A stretch of DNA of 64,000 nt, taken from NCBI RefSeq assembly GCF_037975245.1, contig NC_092577.1, forward strand, positions 16,630,013 through 16,694,012. The letters run 5' to 3'. The stretch comes from Apostichopus japonicus. Taxonomy: Eukaryota > Echinodermata > Holothuroidea > Aspidochirotida > Stichopodidae. This document shows, in pieces, positions 1-11,015 of this stretch. Every line of letters starts with the position of its first letter. Position 1 is the stretch's first letter. Below the pieces are notes generated by a model. It saw only the letters and a list, made by a program, of their open reading frames with translations. It did no database searches and was not told where the DNA came from. The translations under genes were made by a program, and so were the position numbers.

Positions 1-105
1 ACAAATCATTATATCTCTCTGTTGGACTGGTTATTTACGTTATTCGTGTCGTCCCTGCCACGCGACCATCGAAATCTGCCTTACCGTACTGGGACGGACG
101 CGACA

Positions 106-168
106 CCCTTTCCCTATTTAGTTTGAATATTGAAAGTTCAGCCCCTTTCCCTATTTAGTTTGAATATT
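106..168. repeat. 26-bp direct repeat pair
   Basis: An identical 26-bp segment beginning CCCTTTCCCTATTTAG occurs at 106-131 and again at 143-168, 37 bp apart start to start. Two copies are too few to call a satellite. It could be a local slippage duplication or a remnant of an element boundary. Confidence 0.8.
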
Positions 169-2863
169 ATTCATATTTGAAATCTTGCTCCGTTTCGGAT
201 TGGTGCTGGCATCTGGAACTAGAAAAACGACATGACGTCATATGTAAATTTTGACCCCATATGTAAATATGTGACACAGCCTCATTTGCGAATCTGGGAC
301 AACAAATAAACTTCCTACCGCAAGTCTGTTCATGGACCGAAAATGTTGAAAATGAAGCGTTTACTCCGCAATATCTTCGCTTAATTGAAGGTAAGTGACA
401 TCTACATACATTAACTACAATGTCGGAGGTAATTTTGACGTACAATGTTATGATTTTGTTGCCGAATTCAGCAACAAAAGACTCGGAAACTGAGCTGGCA
501 GTTGCGCGAAAATTATGTGTTGCACTGCAGTATAGGCTACGCAATGATAATGTCAGTGAAAGTAGCGTTACCCTAGTCCATAGTACGCCTACACCATTGA
601 ACTTTACGAAGTTTACTGAGTGATAAAAATTGAACATTTATCGTATTGTTTATTGAAGGGAAACATATTCAGTCTTATTTTTGGTAGGGTTTGATTGGAT
701 TCGCTAGGGTGTGATTGAATTTGGGTCAGGTGTGGTTTAACTTTCTCTTCAGGCTGGGCGTCTTCGGAGAAACATATCTCAATATATTTCAGTAGGAATT
801 TAAAACTGTTTACTGTTCAATCTTCATGAATGTTATAGGCCTAAGGCCCATTAGGCATTTACTTATGAGATGGGACTAAGTTATAACTGGTTAAACCCAA
901 TCAATGCCTAATTCAGATTTTCTGAAAGCCCCATTACTTTTTCTCTCTTACACTATAAATATCAGTCATTCAGCATCCATATTCTTCCTACTAAAATACA
1001 AAATACAAACGATGACAAATAGTTGTAAAGCTTTATTATGAACTTTAATGAATAAATCCGAATCGAACCTAGACCTAGTATGTATAGCTATGGAAGTTTA
1101 TGTTGTTGTCTGGGAAGCTCATTCCAGGGAAATAATCTTCCTATTCCGACACACACCTTATGATATTTACACCAACATGCTAATATTTAGGCCAGATTTA
1201 GTGAAAATTATGTTACCATTTGAAAGTTTCAGCGGGCACTTTACTTTAAAGTCCTGCATACGGCGAAGCCCTGTTCAATTGTTTTTTAAATGAAGTTTTT
1301 TAAGTATCCTCACTGTTTCAATGTGTTGTAACTCTCGTGATGGTCAGATGTATGGAAACAGAGTCACAGTAAATCAAAGAACTGATTACATTAATTTGTT
1401 ATTTCTTTTTGACAAAAAAAGTGGCCCCATATCTAAAAATGCAGTTTTTAGCTAAACAAGCTGGTTACAGCGATGTTTAAAAATTCACTGTTCCTGCACA
1501 AATCAAGCATTAATTCCCTAAAAAAGAGGGTGAGTGCTGCTTCGATCGATTGTATTATAATCCTGTAAGAAAAGAAATTTAAGAATTACAATTTTTCCAC
1601 TAAAGATGTAATTTTAAGGTATAGGATAAAAGTTTTTTTCCTGTTTTAACTGGGCTGTAGTCTCTCATCTTCACACAAACATTTTGATGACCATTTTTGA
1701 TTGAACTGCTTTGTTGTCTGTTATTTCATTAATATTTTGTGAATTTTGGGGAGGGCCCAGGAAAATTTATGGATAGGTCGTTTTGAGTACAGTAACTTGC
1801 AAGTACCGTTTTCCTTTGTTTTGACAATGCATGTGTATACAACTTTATGGGTTTTATTACGTGCAAGTATTTTTATTCATAAAAGAAATATTGATCTTTG
1901 TCATTAATTGTTAAGTATACAGCACAGGTACAAAGAAAGAGCACAACAGTTGAAGGAAAGATTTATGAAAGAAGCAGACAATATATGAAAGAAAAGAGGT
2001 TATTTTACATTTCAGTCTTATCTCTTTTTATATTAAATCTATTTATATTAGGATAAAAAATCAATGGTGGATCCAGAAGGGGGTGGAGGGGCGACCACCC
2101 CCTTGCAGCTCGTGAAATTGTTTTATTTTAAGCCAAATTTTGTGAAATCATCATGTGGCATGCACCCTGGGCCGTCGTCGATAAGGAGGTGGACTGGCCC
2201 CTTGTTAACCATTTTAATGAAGTGACCTTTCTTCCCCTTTAGAATATTGGTTTCCAAAAATTAGGATTTTTTTTTTTAAATCTGGTGGGGGGGGGGGCGT
2301 CAATGAAATAGTTTATAGAATTGTGTCGTCTATGGTGAAACTGCAGACAAAGTTTTTCCCTGGTAAGCATTTTGGAATTGTTAGGATTTTGATGGCATGT
2401 GCCCCCCCTCCCCGCCCCCCAACGTGGCACTGGTCACCATGTGCACAAATATCCATCTATAAGACTAGAAGTTATTAACAAATGCCTCTCTACACCAGGG
2501 CTGTTATCCTCTTCACAAAGTGGGCAGCCTTAATGAAGTGGAGAGGGGGTTGGGGATCATAAATTTCCTCCACAAATAAGGGGAACAGTATTTTTCCGAA
2601 CATGCCAGCTGGAAAGTGAATGGAATTGGTCCCACCCTATCACAAGAATTTTTACCGTGCTGTACAACCACCCTGCTACCCCCGAAAATGTTTGTGTTTC
2701 CGTTTATTATGATATTATCCCCTCCCCCCCCAATCAGACAAGCCTGCTTCATGATCCCCTATCAACAAAATCCAAGCTCTGCCATAAAAACCACCCAATT
2801 ATGAATAAGATGCGACATGGACCAGTATCACCAACTGCGGCCCACAACAACCTTATTTTAAAG

Positions 2864-3193
2864 CAGGGGTGGTGCCATGATTTCCCCATGGGGGTTTGAC
2901 TCTCAGACAGGAAGCTAAATTGCACAAAACTTGTATTAGTATTAACATTTTTTTTATACCTTTCCCCTTAAATATTTAAAAAAATATCTCCAACGGGGGC
3001 TACAACTCTCCAACGGAGCAGGGGGTGAGGGCCTAACCCCATGCTGGCACCACCCTTGTCTCCGAGTTCTTGTATCAGCGTAGGATGATGATTGGGGGTG
3101 GGCCGAGATCGATTTTCCCAAAAAGTTCCATATATGTAAAGATCAAAATCCAAATTATTGGGGCTACACCTTCTTGAGTACTTGGCACCACCC
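2864..3193. repeat. Possible hAT-like non-autonomous element remnant
   Basis: The motif GGGTGGTGCCA occurs at 2866-2876 in plus orientation, starting CAGGGGTGGTGCC. It occurs in minus orientation at 3045-3055 and 3183-3193. Inverted CAGGGGTGG-type ends with G runs are typical of hAT miniature elements. I could not find a matching 8-bp target duplication, so the boundaries are uncertain. Confidence 0.3.
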
Positions 3194-4305
3194 AGACAGA
3201 ATGGGTAAATATTTCGCTAGAATGTTACAATAATCATGTATTCACTTCAACTGTGTCAGTGTTGTTTACTTGTTTAGGGACCACTTAAGTACAAAATGTC
3301 AAAGTCCGGTAGTCATTTATACGTTGCAGATTTTATTCAGTCAGCATTTGTGCTAAGAAAAATGTAAACGTGTAAAAACGAACCATAAATCTTCCCAAAC
3401 AATATTTTTAATAATTAAATTGAATCACAATCGTTACACAAATTCCATTTTGGTAGGTTTTGATTCCCATGATTAGTATAATACATCAACCCCGTACGAA
3501 ATTACGTCATTTCGCGGAACCGATATAGCCCGGTGCATTTTTTCACAGTTCATTTACCCTTAGTGATAGAAGAAACTGTATCGTCTTCGTTTGCGTTATA
3601 CTTTCTTTCCGAGACTTACGTATTTTGTAGTTGATACATATATGTTCAACTTGTGCAGGATGGAAATTTTTTAGAAAGGTTGGAAAAGATACTTTTGGGA
3701 ACGATTTTATGTACCGTTTTCTTAAGTTTCTGTCGATTTTCATTTGGACATCACACGTGAGTTTCTTACAAAGATTTCACCTACTACGAGTTGCCAATTC
3801 TCGTGATATTTACGTGAGTGAAAGTTGAATGTGTTTTTAAGTCGTCTTTATCGTAACTTGCAATATTATTAATTAATTAATCCACAATCCACAAAACAAA
3901 ATGGGTTGTAATTCGTATCAAATTTCACTGGGGCTATGCAAGCCTACGTTGCCGTTGCGCACTATTACATAACCCAATTAACTCACGGTTAGTAACGACC
4001 GTATAATGACCTAGCAACCTGGAGACTGCAGACAAAAACACTCGCAGTAAAAAAACATTAGCGTTTCCTCAATCAGACAAGATATCGAGAAATTAGGTAT
4101 GTACTAGTAGATTTCAGAATATAGATCCTTTATGAACTATTTTAATGCAGGTTTATCGTTACGTTCAGTTTTAGTTAAGAAAGAAGTGTTAGGTTTAGAG
4201 CCTAGTCGTCTCCTAACACGCGAGGTCATTAACCAGTAACGTGGTAAAATAAGAACGCTAACACGCGGCGCTGTTCATGAAATCTACGGAGCAGTTTAAG
4301 AACCA

Positions 4306-4885
4306 TTTGGATGCCATTTGTGTCATTCAATGTATGTAAAATTGCCTGGACATTTGAGGGAAAAGCACAAAATTAAGGACCCTCGCAGAGAGATGGCCGA
4401 CTTCTAAAAGAAGGGAGAAAGCGGGGCGAGCTTTTCTGAAGCAGACAAGCCCCCTCGAATGCCCGATATATTTAGAGCATCTCGGTGATCTGCGGAACCA
4501 CCTCTACAGGGTGCATGGCTAGAAAACCAAGAGGGAGAGGGCAAGGATGTGGAAGAAATGTAACGATCTTCCAATGACATCCTCATCTTCATCGGATGAA
4601 GAAGAACCGGCACCCAAAAAAAGGAAGCGAAAGAGAGAGACGCCCGCAGTAATTGATGAATCCTCGTCATCATCAGCCCCCGAACACGACATCGAGGGGA
4701 GAGAAGCAATGAGAAAAAAAAAGCTCCAACCCCTAAAACGGAAAAGAACTAGAGCACCAATGGTGCAGAAGCTCATACCTTTTCGAGCTGAAAAATGTAG
4801 GGCCCACAAAACCAATTTTGGGCCCGTGAGGGATAACCCCCCACCCCCTCCGTTAGCAGAATCCTGGCCACACCACTGGCTATAA
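4306..4885 (+). pseudogene. C2H2-finger plus charged linker, 5' part of a broken gene
   Basis: At 4312-4368 one frame reads a C2H2 zinc finger, CHLC followed by LPGHLREKH (C-x2-C-x9-H-x4-H). That frame stops at about 4408. From 4547 another frame encodes a Ser/Asp/Glu and Lys/Arg-rich stretch with nuclear-localisation-like KKRKRKR. The layout (finger, disordered charged linker, then the acidic and recombinase-like block at 5916-6481) fits one gene now broken by stops and frameshifts. Its middle is occupied by a dispersed repeat. I infer that the two blocks belong together from order and orientation only. The linker alone would not support a call. Confidence 0.4.
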
Positions 4886-5264
4886 TTCCTATTTTCTCTT
4901 TAAATGCTATTTTACCCACTCTCTCAAACAATACCACTGGCCTACCCTATTAAACTTTCTCCCCTCTACCTTAGCAGACATAACAAGCACTCCCTACAAG
5001 ACATAACTTCACAAGCTGCCTACATACCTCAGGCTCAAAGACTTCTAAGAATCGGCAAGTGCTGATTGGCTATAGGGCTCTCATGCTTACAGTTCAACAG
5101 TTAATAACAACTCCCAGTCCTGCTTTAAGTCCACTAACAGCCTCTGCAGAGCTTAACCACAAATGTAAACAAACACTGCAGGGATTGGGAGACAAATTAA
5201 AGAAGCTTTGGCAAAAAGTGAAGGCTCAGATTTTTTTAAACAATGGGGATTAATTGTAATTAAT
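4886..5264. other. Spacer between gene remnants
   Basis: Nothing recognisable: AT-rich sequence with no family-like frame. It probably belongs to the intron or decayed middle of the flanking C2H2/recombinase-like gene. Confidence 0.5.
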
Positions 5265-5912
5265 TAACTTTTGACCAAAAATTTGTAGGCATCACCTTAT
5301 TCATACACAATCCAACAATCATCAGTTCAACTTTGAATATGATCCATCAAAATCTTGAGGAGATTGAGATATTTGAAAATATTACAAAGAATGACCCCCG
5401 ATGACCCCCTAAATGACCTTTGACCTCAATTTTCCGAACACCCCTCGTAACTCTCATCCCGAGGAACATTGTGACCAAGTTTCATTATAATTGGCCATAC
5501 ACTGTACGAACAGGAGCAATTTGAAAATATAGGGCCGCGGCCCGGGCCACAAAAGACCCCTAGTTGATCTTTGATCTCAAATTCATGAACACCCTGAAGG
5601 TAAAACTACCATAGCACTATCGTGACAAACCCTCAACATTGTACCATGGAATCTGTAGGAGAAGAAGCATTTTGCGTATTTGCACAAAATGGCCCGTTAC
5701 GGCCCACAGGTGACCTTTGGCCCCAAATTTTGGACCATCTCTGATGGCCCTATACCCAATGGTCCTTGTGTCCAAGTTTCATGAAATTCCATCAAACACT
5801 GTGCGAGTGGGAGCGGTTTTACCAATTGTTGACGGATAGAGTGATAGAATGATAGAGTGATAGACGCCGCACTGTAACAATAGCTCACACCAGCATGCTG
5901 GTATGAGCTAAT
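5265..5912 (+). repeat. Dispersed repeat with terminal palindrome
   Basis: This block has the composition of a widespread invertebrate dispersed repeat: recurring 'tgacctttgacctc', 'gaccaagtttcat' and 'tccatcaaacactgtgcgag' phrases, then short gatagagtgatag repeats. It finishes at 5881-5910 in a 30-bp palindrome (TAGCTCA...TGAGCTA) with one mismatched pair. I see no coding capacity. The class is not certain; it could be a SINE-like or other non-autonomous unit. It lies between the two halves of a decayed gene and so probably inserted into an intron. Confidence 0.45.
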
Positions 5913-6481
5913 AAGGGAAAGGTGCAGGAGGAAGAGGAAGAGTTTGGGGAAGAGGAAGAGACAGGGCAGGAACAGGAGGAGGAAAGTGAAGTGGTGGAGA
6001 TGGAACAGGAGGAGGAGGAACGTCAGGAAGAGGTTAAGGAGGAGGAGCATGAGGAGGAGTACGAGTACGAGACGGACAGGGTGATGAAGGACCCAACCTT
6101 CATCAAAAACCAATGTAAAGCGTACAGGAAATGGCTCCAGAGCCGTGAAGGAGGGTCACTCGATCTGGAAAACTCCGCCGAACTGGTTCGTAAGATAACA
6201 CGTATGGACCAGTACGGTGACGGCACCATCGAACAGTTCATTACAAGAGGTCACATTACCCCTGTTCGCTGAAATGCCAAGCGATCGGGGGCAACAACCC
6301 GGGACCGTCGCCGCCTACAGCTCGGCATATTTGAAATTTCTCAAGTGGCTGTTACTTGAGACGAAGATTACGCCTGCACATTTCCAAGAGGCAAGTAATT
6401 GCCTCTCTGGGATAAAGACCTCCGTCTACAAACAGCGTAAGCAGAGAGAGGGGAGATTAGAGGCCGACAGCCAAGATATCG
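5913..6481 (+). pseudogene. Recombinase-like (Crypton-type) gene fragment
   Basis: A Glu-rich stretch (5922-6070) leads into a globular segment containing YRKWLQSREGG. After a one-base frameshift near 6265 comes a segment with PGTVAAYSSAYLKFLKWL. The pattern (an adaptor helix bundle with a 'K-x-F-L-x-W-L' helix after a Pro-Gly-Thr turn) resembles the N-terminal core-binding domain of tyrosine recombinases and Crypton-derived proteins. The catalytic R-H-R-Y domain is not present: the frame runs into LINE A at about 6482. Family assignment is an inference from the helix pattern. The gene is dead here through the frameshift and the LINE insertion. Confidence 0.4.
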
Positions 6482-6662
6482 AGTTCAGTTCAGTTTCTCG
6501 TGGAGTGCGGACGTGTTTTCGGCTGCTCTCCACACCTTTATTGTGTTTTTACGTTGGCCCTTCATTAGTTTACAGTTTGTTTTAGTGTAGTTTGTGTGTT
6601 TTTGGGTTTCTTTCGTTTTGGTTTGTGTATAGGTGCGTGGCTTTGCCACACCCCTAGCTGTC

Positions 6663-7958
6663 ATGGCGGCTCGCCGTGACAGCAAAATCGTATTGTTGAG
6701 TTTTTCGGGGGAGGCTAAGGTCGTCCCCGGACAAGTTTTTTTTTCAGTTTTGCGTTCTGTTGGTTTAAAGGTCCCTGGAGAGGTTGACGCGCTTCAGCGT
6801 AAACCTCTCCGGGGTCTGAATTGTTTTGATGTACGGTTTACCTCGGAGGCTGCCCGCGTCCGAGGCGTCCATGTGTTGGAGGGAGTTGAGGGACTGAAGG
6901 TCACACCGTATGACAGTTCGGTGTGGGCGACAGTCCTCCACCTCCCTCTGGACATGTCTGAACAGGTTGTTGTGCGGACACTGGGGCGTTTTGGGAAAGT
7001 GACCGGCTACGAGGAGCCGGAATTCCTTGAACGTAAAGGTGTCAAGACCGGGACTAGACGAGTTAGAATCGAACTCAAGTCCGATATTCCCTCTACCTTG
7101 TGGGCTAATGGGCACAGGGCCCACATTGCATACCCGGGCCAGCCTCGCACTTGTTGGAGGTGTGGGCTGGAAGGGCATGAGGCCAGGTTGTGCCCGAACA
7201 AGCGGTGTAGCCGCTGTTTACAGGTTGGGCATACCCTGGCCGAGTGTAAAGGGGATATCGTTTGCAACTCGTGTGGGAAAACGGGCCATCTCGCCCGATT
7301 ATGCCCAGACCGCTCATACGCCGCGAGAGTGGCTACGGGCGTGGTTGAAGCGGTCCCTGTCCCGGCCTCTGACACCGTACCACATGATGCTCCTGTCATC
7401 GCCCCAGTGTCCGACACTAGCGCCCCGATGGAGGCTTTGTTCCCCCTTTCGTGTCCGACCTCTCCCCTGATCGAACTTGCCGAGACTGCCAGCCTGCCCA
7501 CTGAGGCAGAGCAGGACAAAACGGCGGAGATGGTACTAGCGGAGTGGCACGCGGCGCAGGATGCCGCTTGTACTGGTTCACCGGTAGCTACGCCCGCTAT
7601 CGGTGATACTAGTCGGGCCCCGAGTCAACCGGCCCAAGAGACATTAAGTGGCCCAGATTCTGACTCGCCAATGGAGGACTGCACTACAGCCTTATTAGTT
7701 GTGGCTAAGGAGTCCTCCGATTGGTTTGATGAGACAAAACAGGCCACTGATCTCATTGACTCGAGTGGCCCTTCCACCCTACCCGCAGCCGCTCCCGCTA
7801 TACCGGACACGATGGTCGCTAGTGGACCTCCTGTTCCTGACAGGGAGGTCCACTCGATCAAGGTTGACGAGGAGTTAAGAACTGTGCTCCCTCGTAGGAA
7901 AAGGGGGAATACTGTTAGGGGCTTGAAAAGACCCGTATTGGGAAAATTTCGCAGGTAA
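6663..7958 (+). CDS. LINE ORF1a nucleic-acid-binding protein, intact
   Basis: An uninterrupted 431-codon frame. The ATG at 6663 begins MAARRDSKIV, the start conserved in copies C, E and F; upstream in-frame GTG codons are not needed. Residues about 85-160 contain an RRM-like segment (a VLHLPLDMSEQVVVRTLGRFG pattern). Three CCHC zinc knuckles follow at about residues 164-177 (CWRCGLEGHEARLC), 182-195 (CSRCLQVGHTLAEC) and 201-214 (CNSCGKTGHLARLC). The C-terminal half is an acidic, Pro/Ala/Ser-rich low-complexity tail ending in a basic patch (PRRKRGN...GKFRR). By analogy with Tx1/L1 ORF1 proteins it should coat element RNA in a ribonucleoprotein. It is the only undamaged ORF1a in the window. Confidence 0.85.
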   Translation: MAARRDSKIVLLSFSGEAKVVPGQVFFSVLRSVGLKVPGEVDALQRKPLRGLNCFDVRFTSEAARVRGVHVLEGVEGLKVTPYDSSVWATVLHLPLDMSEQVVVRTLGRFGKVTGYEEPEFLERKGVKTGTRRVRIELKSDIPSTLWANGHRAHIAYPGQPRTCWRCGLEGHEARLCPNKRCSRCLQVGHTLAECKGDIVCNSCGKTGHLARLCPDRSYAARVATGVVEAVPVPASDTVPHDAPVIAPVSDTSAPMEALFPLSCPTSPLIELAETASLPTEAEQDKTAEMVLAEWHAAQDAACTGSPVATPAIGDTSRAPSQPAQETLSGPDSDSPMEDCTTALLVVAKESSDWFDETKQATDLIDSSGPSTLPAAAPAIPDTMVASGPPVPDREVHSIKVDEELRTVLPRRKRGNTVRGLKRPVLGKFRR

Positions 7959-8328
7959 TGCGCAAGCCTGTCGTCTGCTATCGGGACGGCGTACCCCGGA
8001 TGAACTTTGGAGTTAGTTAGTTGTTTTGTGTGGGGTGGGGGGTTTGTGTGGTCCTTGCATAATGTGGGTTGGGGGTTTTCTGTTTGTGGTTTGGTGTTGG
8101 CTTTTTGGGGCTGGTTTGTGGAGCTTGATTGTTTTGGTTTTCTTAGCCTTTGGGTCCGTGTCCTTTTCACGTGACGTTAAACGCTATATTTTATACATTT
8201 GTGGGTTAGTGAGAGATTTCTGTTTGTGGGTTTTCAGTTGGGTTTTTGGTGGTTGTTAAACAGACTGGGATTGTTTTTGGTTTTGTTGACCTTTGGTCCG
8301 TGTCCGTTTCTTTGCACGTAAAAAGCAC
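7959..8328 (+). repeat. ORF1-only LINE 3' UTR with duplicated tail module
   Basis: The 3' UTR contains two related modules. The internal one (about 8128-8185) runs from GATTGTTTTGG through TTTGGGTCCGTGTCC to CACGTGACGTTAAACGC. The terminal one (about 8269-8328) runs from GATTGTTTTTGG through TTTGGTCCGTGTCC to GCACGTAAAAAGCAC. The same duplicated design is present in copies E and F. A small GACC-TTT-GGTC hairpin sits in the terminal module. This end is likely what the reverse transcriptase recognises. Confidence 0.6.
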
Positions 8329-8330
8329 CC

Positions 8331-10994
8331 GCGCCGGAACCCATCGACGCAAGTGCAACCCGCCCCAAAAACGTACAAAATATGAACAAGGCAACCCTGG
8401 GTCAGTTACCGCTACAAACAATTGCTTAAATAACAAACAAGTTAACTTACTTCCCAGATGAACCACCCCTAGTCCCCCCTTCTCCAGTTTTTGGTACAAT
8501 ATCGCCCTCTTGACCAGCTCTGTACCACCAGACCATATGAATGAAAAAATCGCCCTCTCCAGCCGCACCAGGACGCGACGCGGAATTGGGTACACCGCGC
8601 CCGGGTACCACAAGATGGGCGAAACGAAACGATCAATAACGGTGACTTTCCCCAAGATCGAAAGCCAGCGGGTGCCAAAGGTTTCGAGTCTGCTCTCAAA
8701 TACCTCAGCCCTCTCGCTCCAGGTGACATCACAAGGTGCATCGTAGCCGAACCATATACCATTAATTTGGATATTCTGCTCCGACCACGACGCACCGAAT
8801 GGTAAGTCTCTGTATCTCCAGCTACCAAGACGAATGCCCTTTGTCTTTTCTGGATTCAACTTCGCCCCGGTAGCTCTCTCAAAAATAGATAAATCCTGCG
8901 AGAGTGCGCGAAAGGAGCCCAGACTCGAAACAACACATGTCACGTCATCTGCATATTGAGCGCATTTCACTTTGGCACCCCCTGGCACAACGAATGGAAC
9001 AAGTCTGGAGTCCCTTTCCAAAGACGAGAGAGGGACTCGATAAACAAAACATAAAGTAATGGAGACAGAGGGCACCCCTGGCGCACCCCCCTCTGTACGT
9101 TAAAAACCTCCGAACGAAACCCATTTACGATAACAGAACTGAAACTTTCTTCATACAAAACAGAAATCCATTTACGAAAATTTGGGTGGAACTGAAACGT
9201 CTCCAATACATTCATTAAAAAACCGCGATCCACCATGTCAAAGGCCTTCTGCTGGTCCAGAGACACCAATGCACATGGCAGATCACGCTCAATAACAAAG
9301 TCGGTCAAGTCGCGCATCAACCGCAAGTTCTGCTGGATGCAATGACCCTTCACTGCACAAGTCTGGAGATCACCCACAAGATGCGGCATAGCCAGTGCAA
9401 GGCGGTTGCACAAAGCCTTAGCCAGCAACTTGTAGTCCACATTTAACAAGGTGATCGGACGCTTGTTACGGGGATCCAAGGGGTCCCCAGACTTGGGCAG
9501 CAAAGTAATCATGCCCATACGTTGACTTTGGTTTAACAGTCCGTTTTGGAAGGCGTCCTCGAAGACGGCTCTGATGTCGGGTCCTATTATTGCCCAGAAG
9601 GTTCGGTAGAACTCCCTCGGAAGCCCGTCCGAACCCGGGGACTTGCCATTCTTCATCTTCGAAAGCGCCTTCCAAAGCTCAACAGTGGTTATTTCGCCCC
9701 CCAAAATATCATTGACATCGTGGGGAACGGTTTTTGAGATTCCCCTCCATAAATCAGCCTGTGCCGACAGGTCGACATTGCCACGCGTAAACAAACTCGA
9801 ATAATACTCTTTATATACGCGAACAATGCCGTGAGGGTCACTAACCACGGTCCCATCAGTAGCGCGCACAGACGGGACGCGTCTGTCACCTGCCGATGAG
9901 CTAACGGACTGGTAAAACCTCAGTGAAGGGCGCTCCTCGGCTTCCACCGCTTCGACACGGGCCCTGACGCGGGCACCGTGGTACTTTTCATCCAGATAAG
10001 TCTGCAAAACGATGACAGCCAAAGGGTCGCCAAACTTCACCTCCGCGCACAGCTTGGAGAATTTTTCTCTTCGACGCCGTGCGCGGCGGGTCACGCAATA
10101 CTGAATTGCGTAGCGTTTGATGCGCAACTTGACATCATTCCACCATTGGGATGTAGAAGCAAAGGCCGGCTTCAATGTTTGCCATCCTTTGTACCTGGTC
10201 TCGAAACCCTGGCGGAACTCTGCCTCGCCAAGAATCCGACAGTTAAGCTTCCATAGGCCCCGCCCGATGGGGAAAATGGAAGGCAAAACAAAACGTGCTA
10301 CCACAGTGTCATGGTCAGAGAGCGGACAGCTGAGCGTCTCGCAACCCGAAAATGTAAAACTTACGGGCGCATACACTCGATCTATCCTGGAGGCATCTTC
10401 TCCGTTAGGCCTCACCCACGTATACACCGTACTACACGGGTGCATATGCCTCCAGACATCGGCTAAAAGGTGTGCCGAAGTGAATCTGTCCAATTCTGTG
10501 ATCCCAGCGTCAGGACTAGCAGACACAGAAGCCCAGAGTCTGTCAAGACCCGAGTCTGGGACACAGTTAAAGTCTCCGACCATGACACATGGTGCACTAC
10601 CAGGAACAAAGGAAGGCAGCGTGTTAAAAAATTCTCGTCTAGCAGAAGGCCGATTGGGAGCATACACATTGCAGAGGGAGATGTTACCCTGTGGATACTT
10701 GAAAAGAATGCAAACCAATCGGCCCTCGTGATCCGTCTCCACCCTAGTGGCACAACCCGCCTGACGAGGTGACAGAAGGATGACCGTGCCACAGGATGAA
10801 GACGAACCAAACGAAGCATGCAGCCCACCACCCCACTCATAAGCCCATAGAGGGACATCTTCCAAAATATGTGTTTCTTGCAGGCAAACGCAGTCGACCT
10901 CCATTGAAATACAATATTGGAAAATGCGACTGCGCTTGCGATGATCCCTCATGCCATTCACGTTCAAAGTGGCAACTGAAAATGTATGGGCCAT
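8331..10994 (-). pseudogene. LINE ORF2 (endonuclease-reverse transcriptase), copy B
   Basis: Starts at ATG 10994 (MAHTFSVATLNVNGMRD). It shows the APE-type endonuclease motifs CLQETHI, NVYAPN, VGDFNCVPDSGLDR, SRIDRVYA and LSDHD. The reverse-transcriptase signatures are GSDGLPREFY, LDQQKAFDMVDRGF, RGVRQGCPLSPLLY and QYADD (catalytic YADD at about 8955-8944). A one-base deletion in a T run near 9024 shifts the frame just before YADD. The coding part ends at 8331, and the frame then reads into antisense copy A sequence, so the C-terminal zinc-like domain is lost. At protein level it is nearly identical to copy C (about ten differences over some 640 residues by eye). Confidence 0.85.
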
Positions 10995-11015
10995 GAGAGG
11001 GCCAATGGGGCAAAA

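Larger units (their letters stand above)
1..4259. other. Region without recognisable genes
   Basis: No reading frame here resembles a family I know. The longest open stretches (about 60-80 codons at 420-623 and 1048-1293) have no motif, no splice context and no repeat-protein pattern. The sequence is AT-rich, with scattered G or C runs near 2280-2300, 2400-2420 and 2720-2740 of the kind seen in decayed hAT-type non-autonomous elements. A short direct repeat (106-168) and a hAT-like inverted-repeat remnant (2864-3193) are listed separately. Confidence 0.6.
6482..8328 (+). mobile_element. LINE copy A, ORF1-only (Tx1-like)
   Basis: The 5' end lies near GTTCAGTTCAGTTTCTCGTGGAGTG (split here as GTTCAGTTCAG then TTTCTCGTGGAGTG), matching the 5' end of copy F. 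It is followed by a 5' UTR of about 180 bp, one ORF (ORF1a, 6663-7958), a GT-rich 3' UTR of about 370 bp, and the tail CACGTAAAAAGCAC ending at 8328. There is no ORF2. The 3' UTR is shared with copies E, F and G but not with the ORF2-bearing copies. Its 3' end abuts truncated copy B with only 2 bp between, so no target duplication can be seen. Confidence 0.85.

Noticed and set aside
420-623. 67-codon open frame as a host gene
   Set aside because: No motif, no splice signals, and an equally long antisense frame overlaps it; expected by chance.
5922-6070. Glu-rich protein as an independent gene
   Set aside because: Low-complexity GA-rich DNA; it is more likely the disordered part of the adjoining recombinase-like gene.
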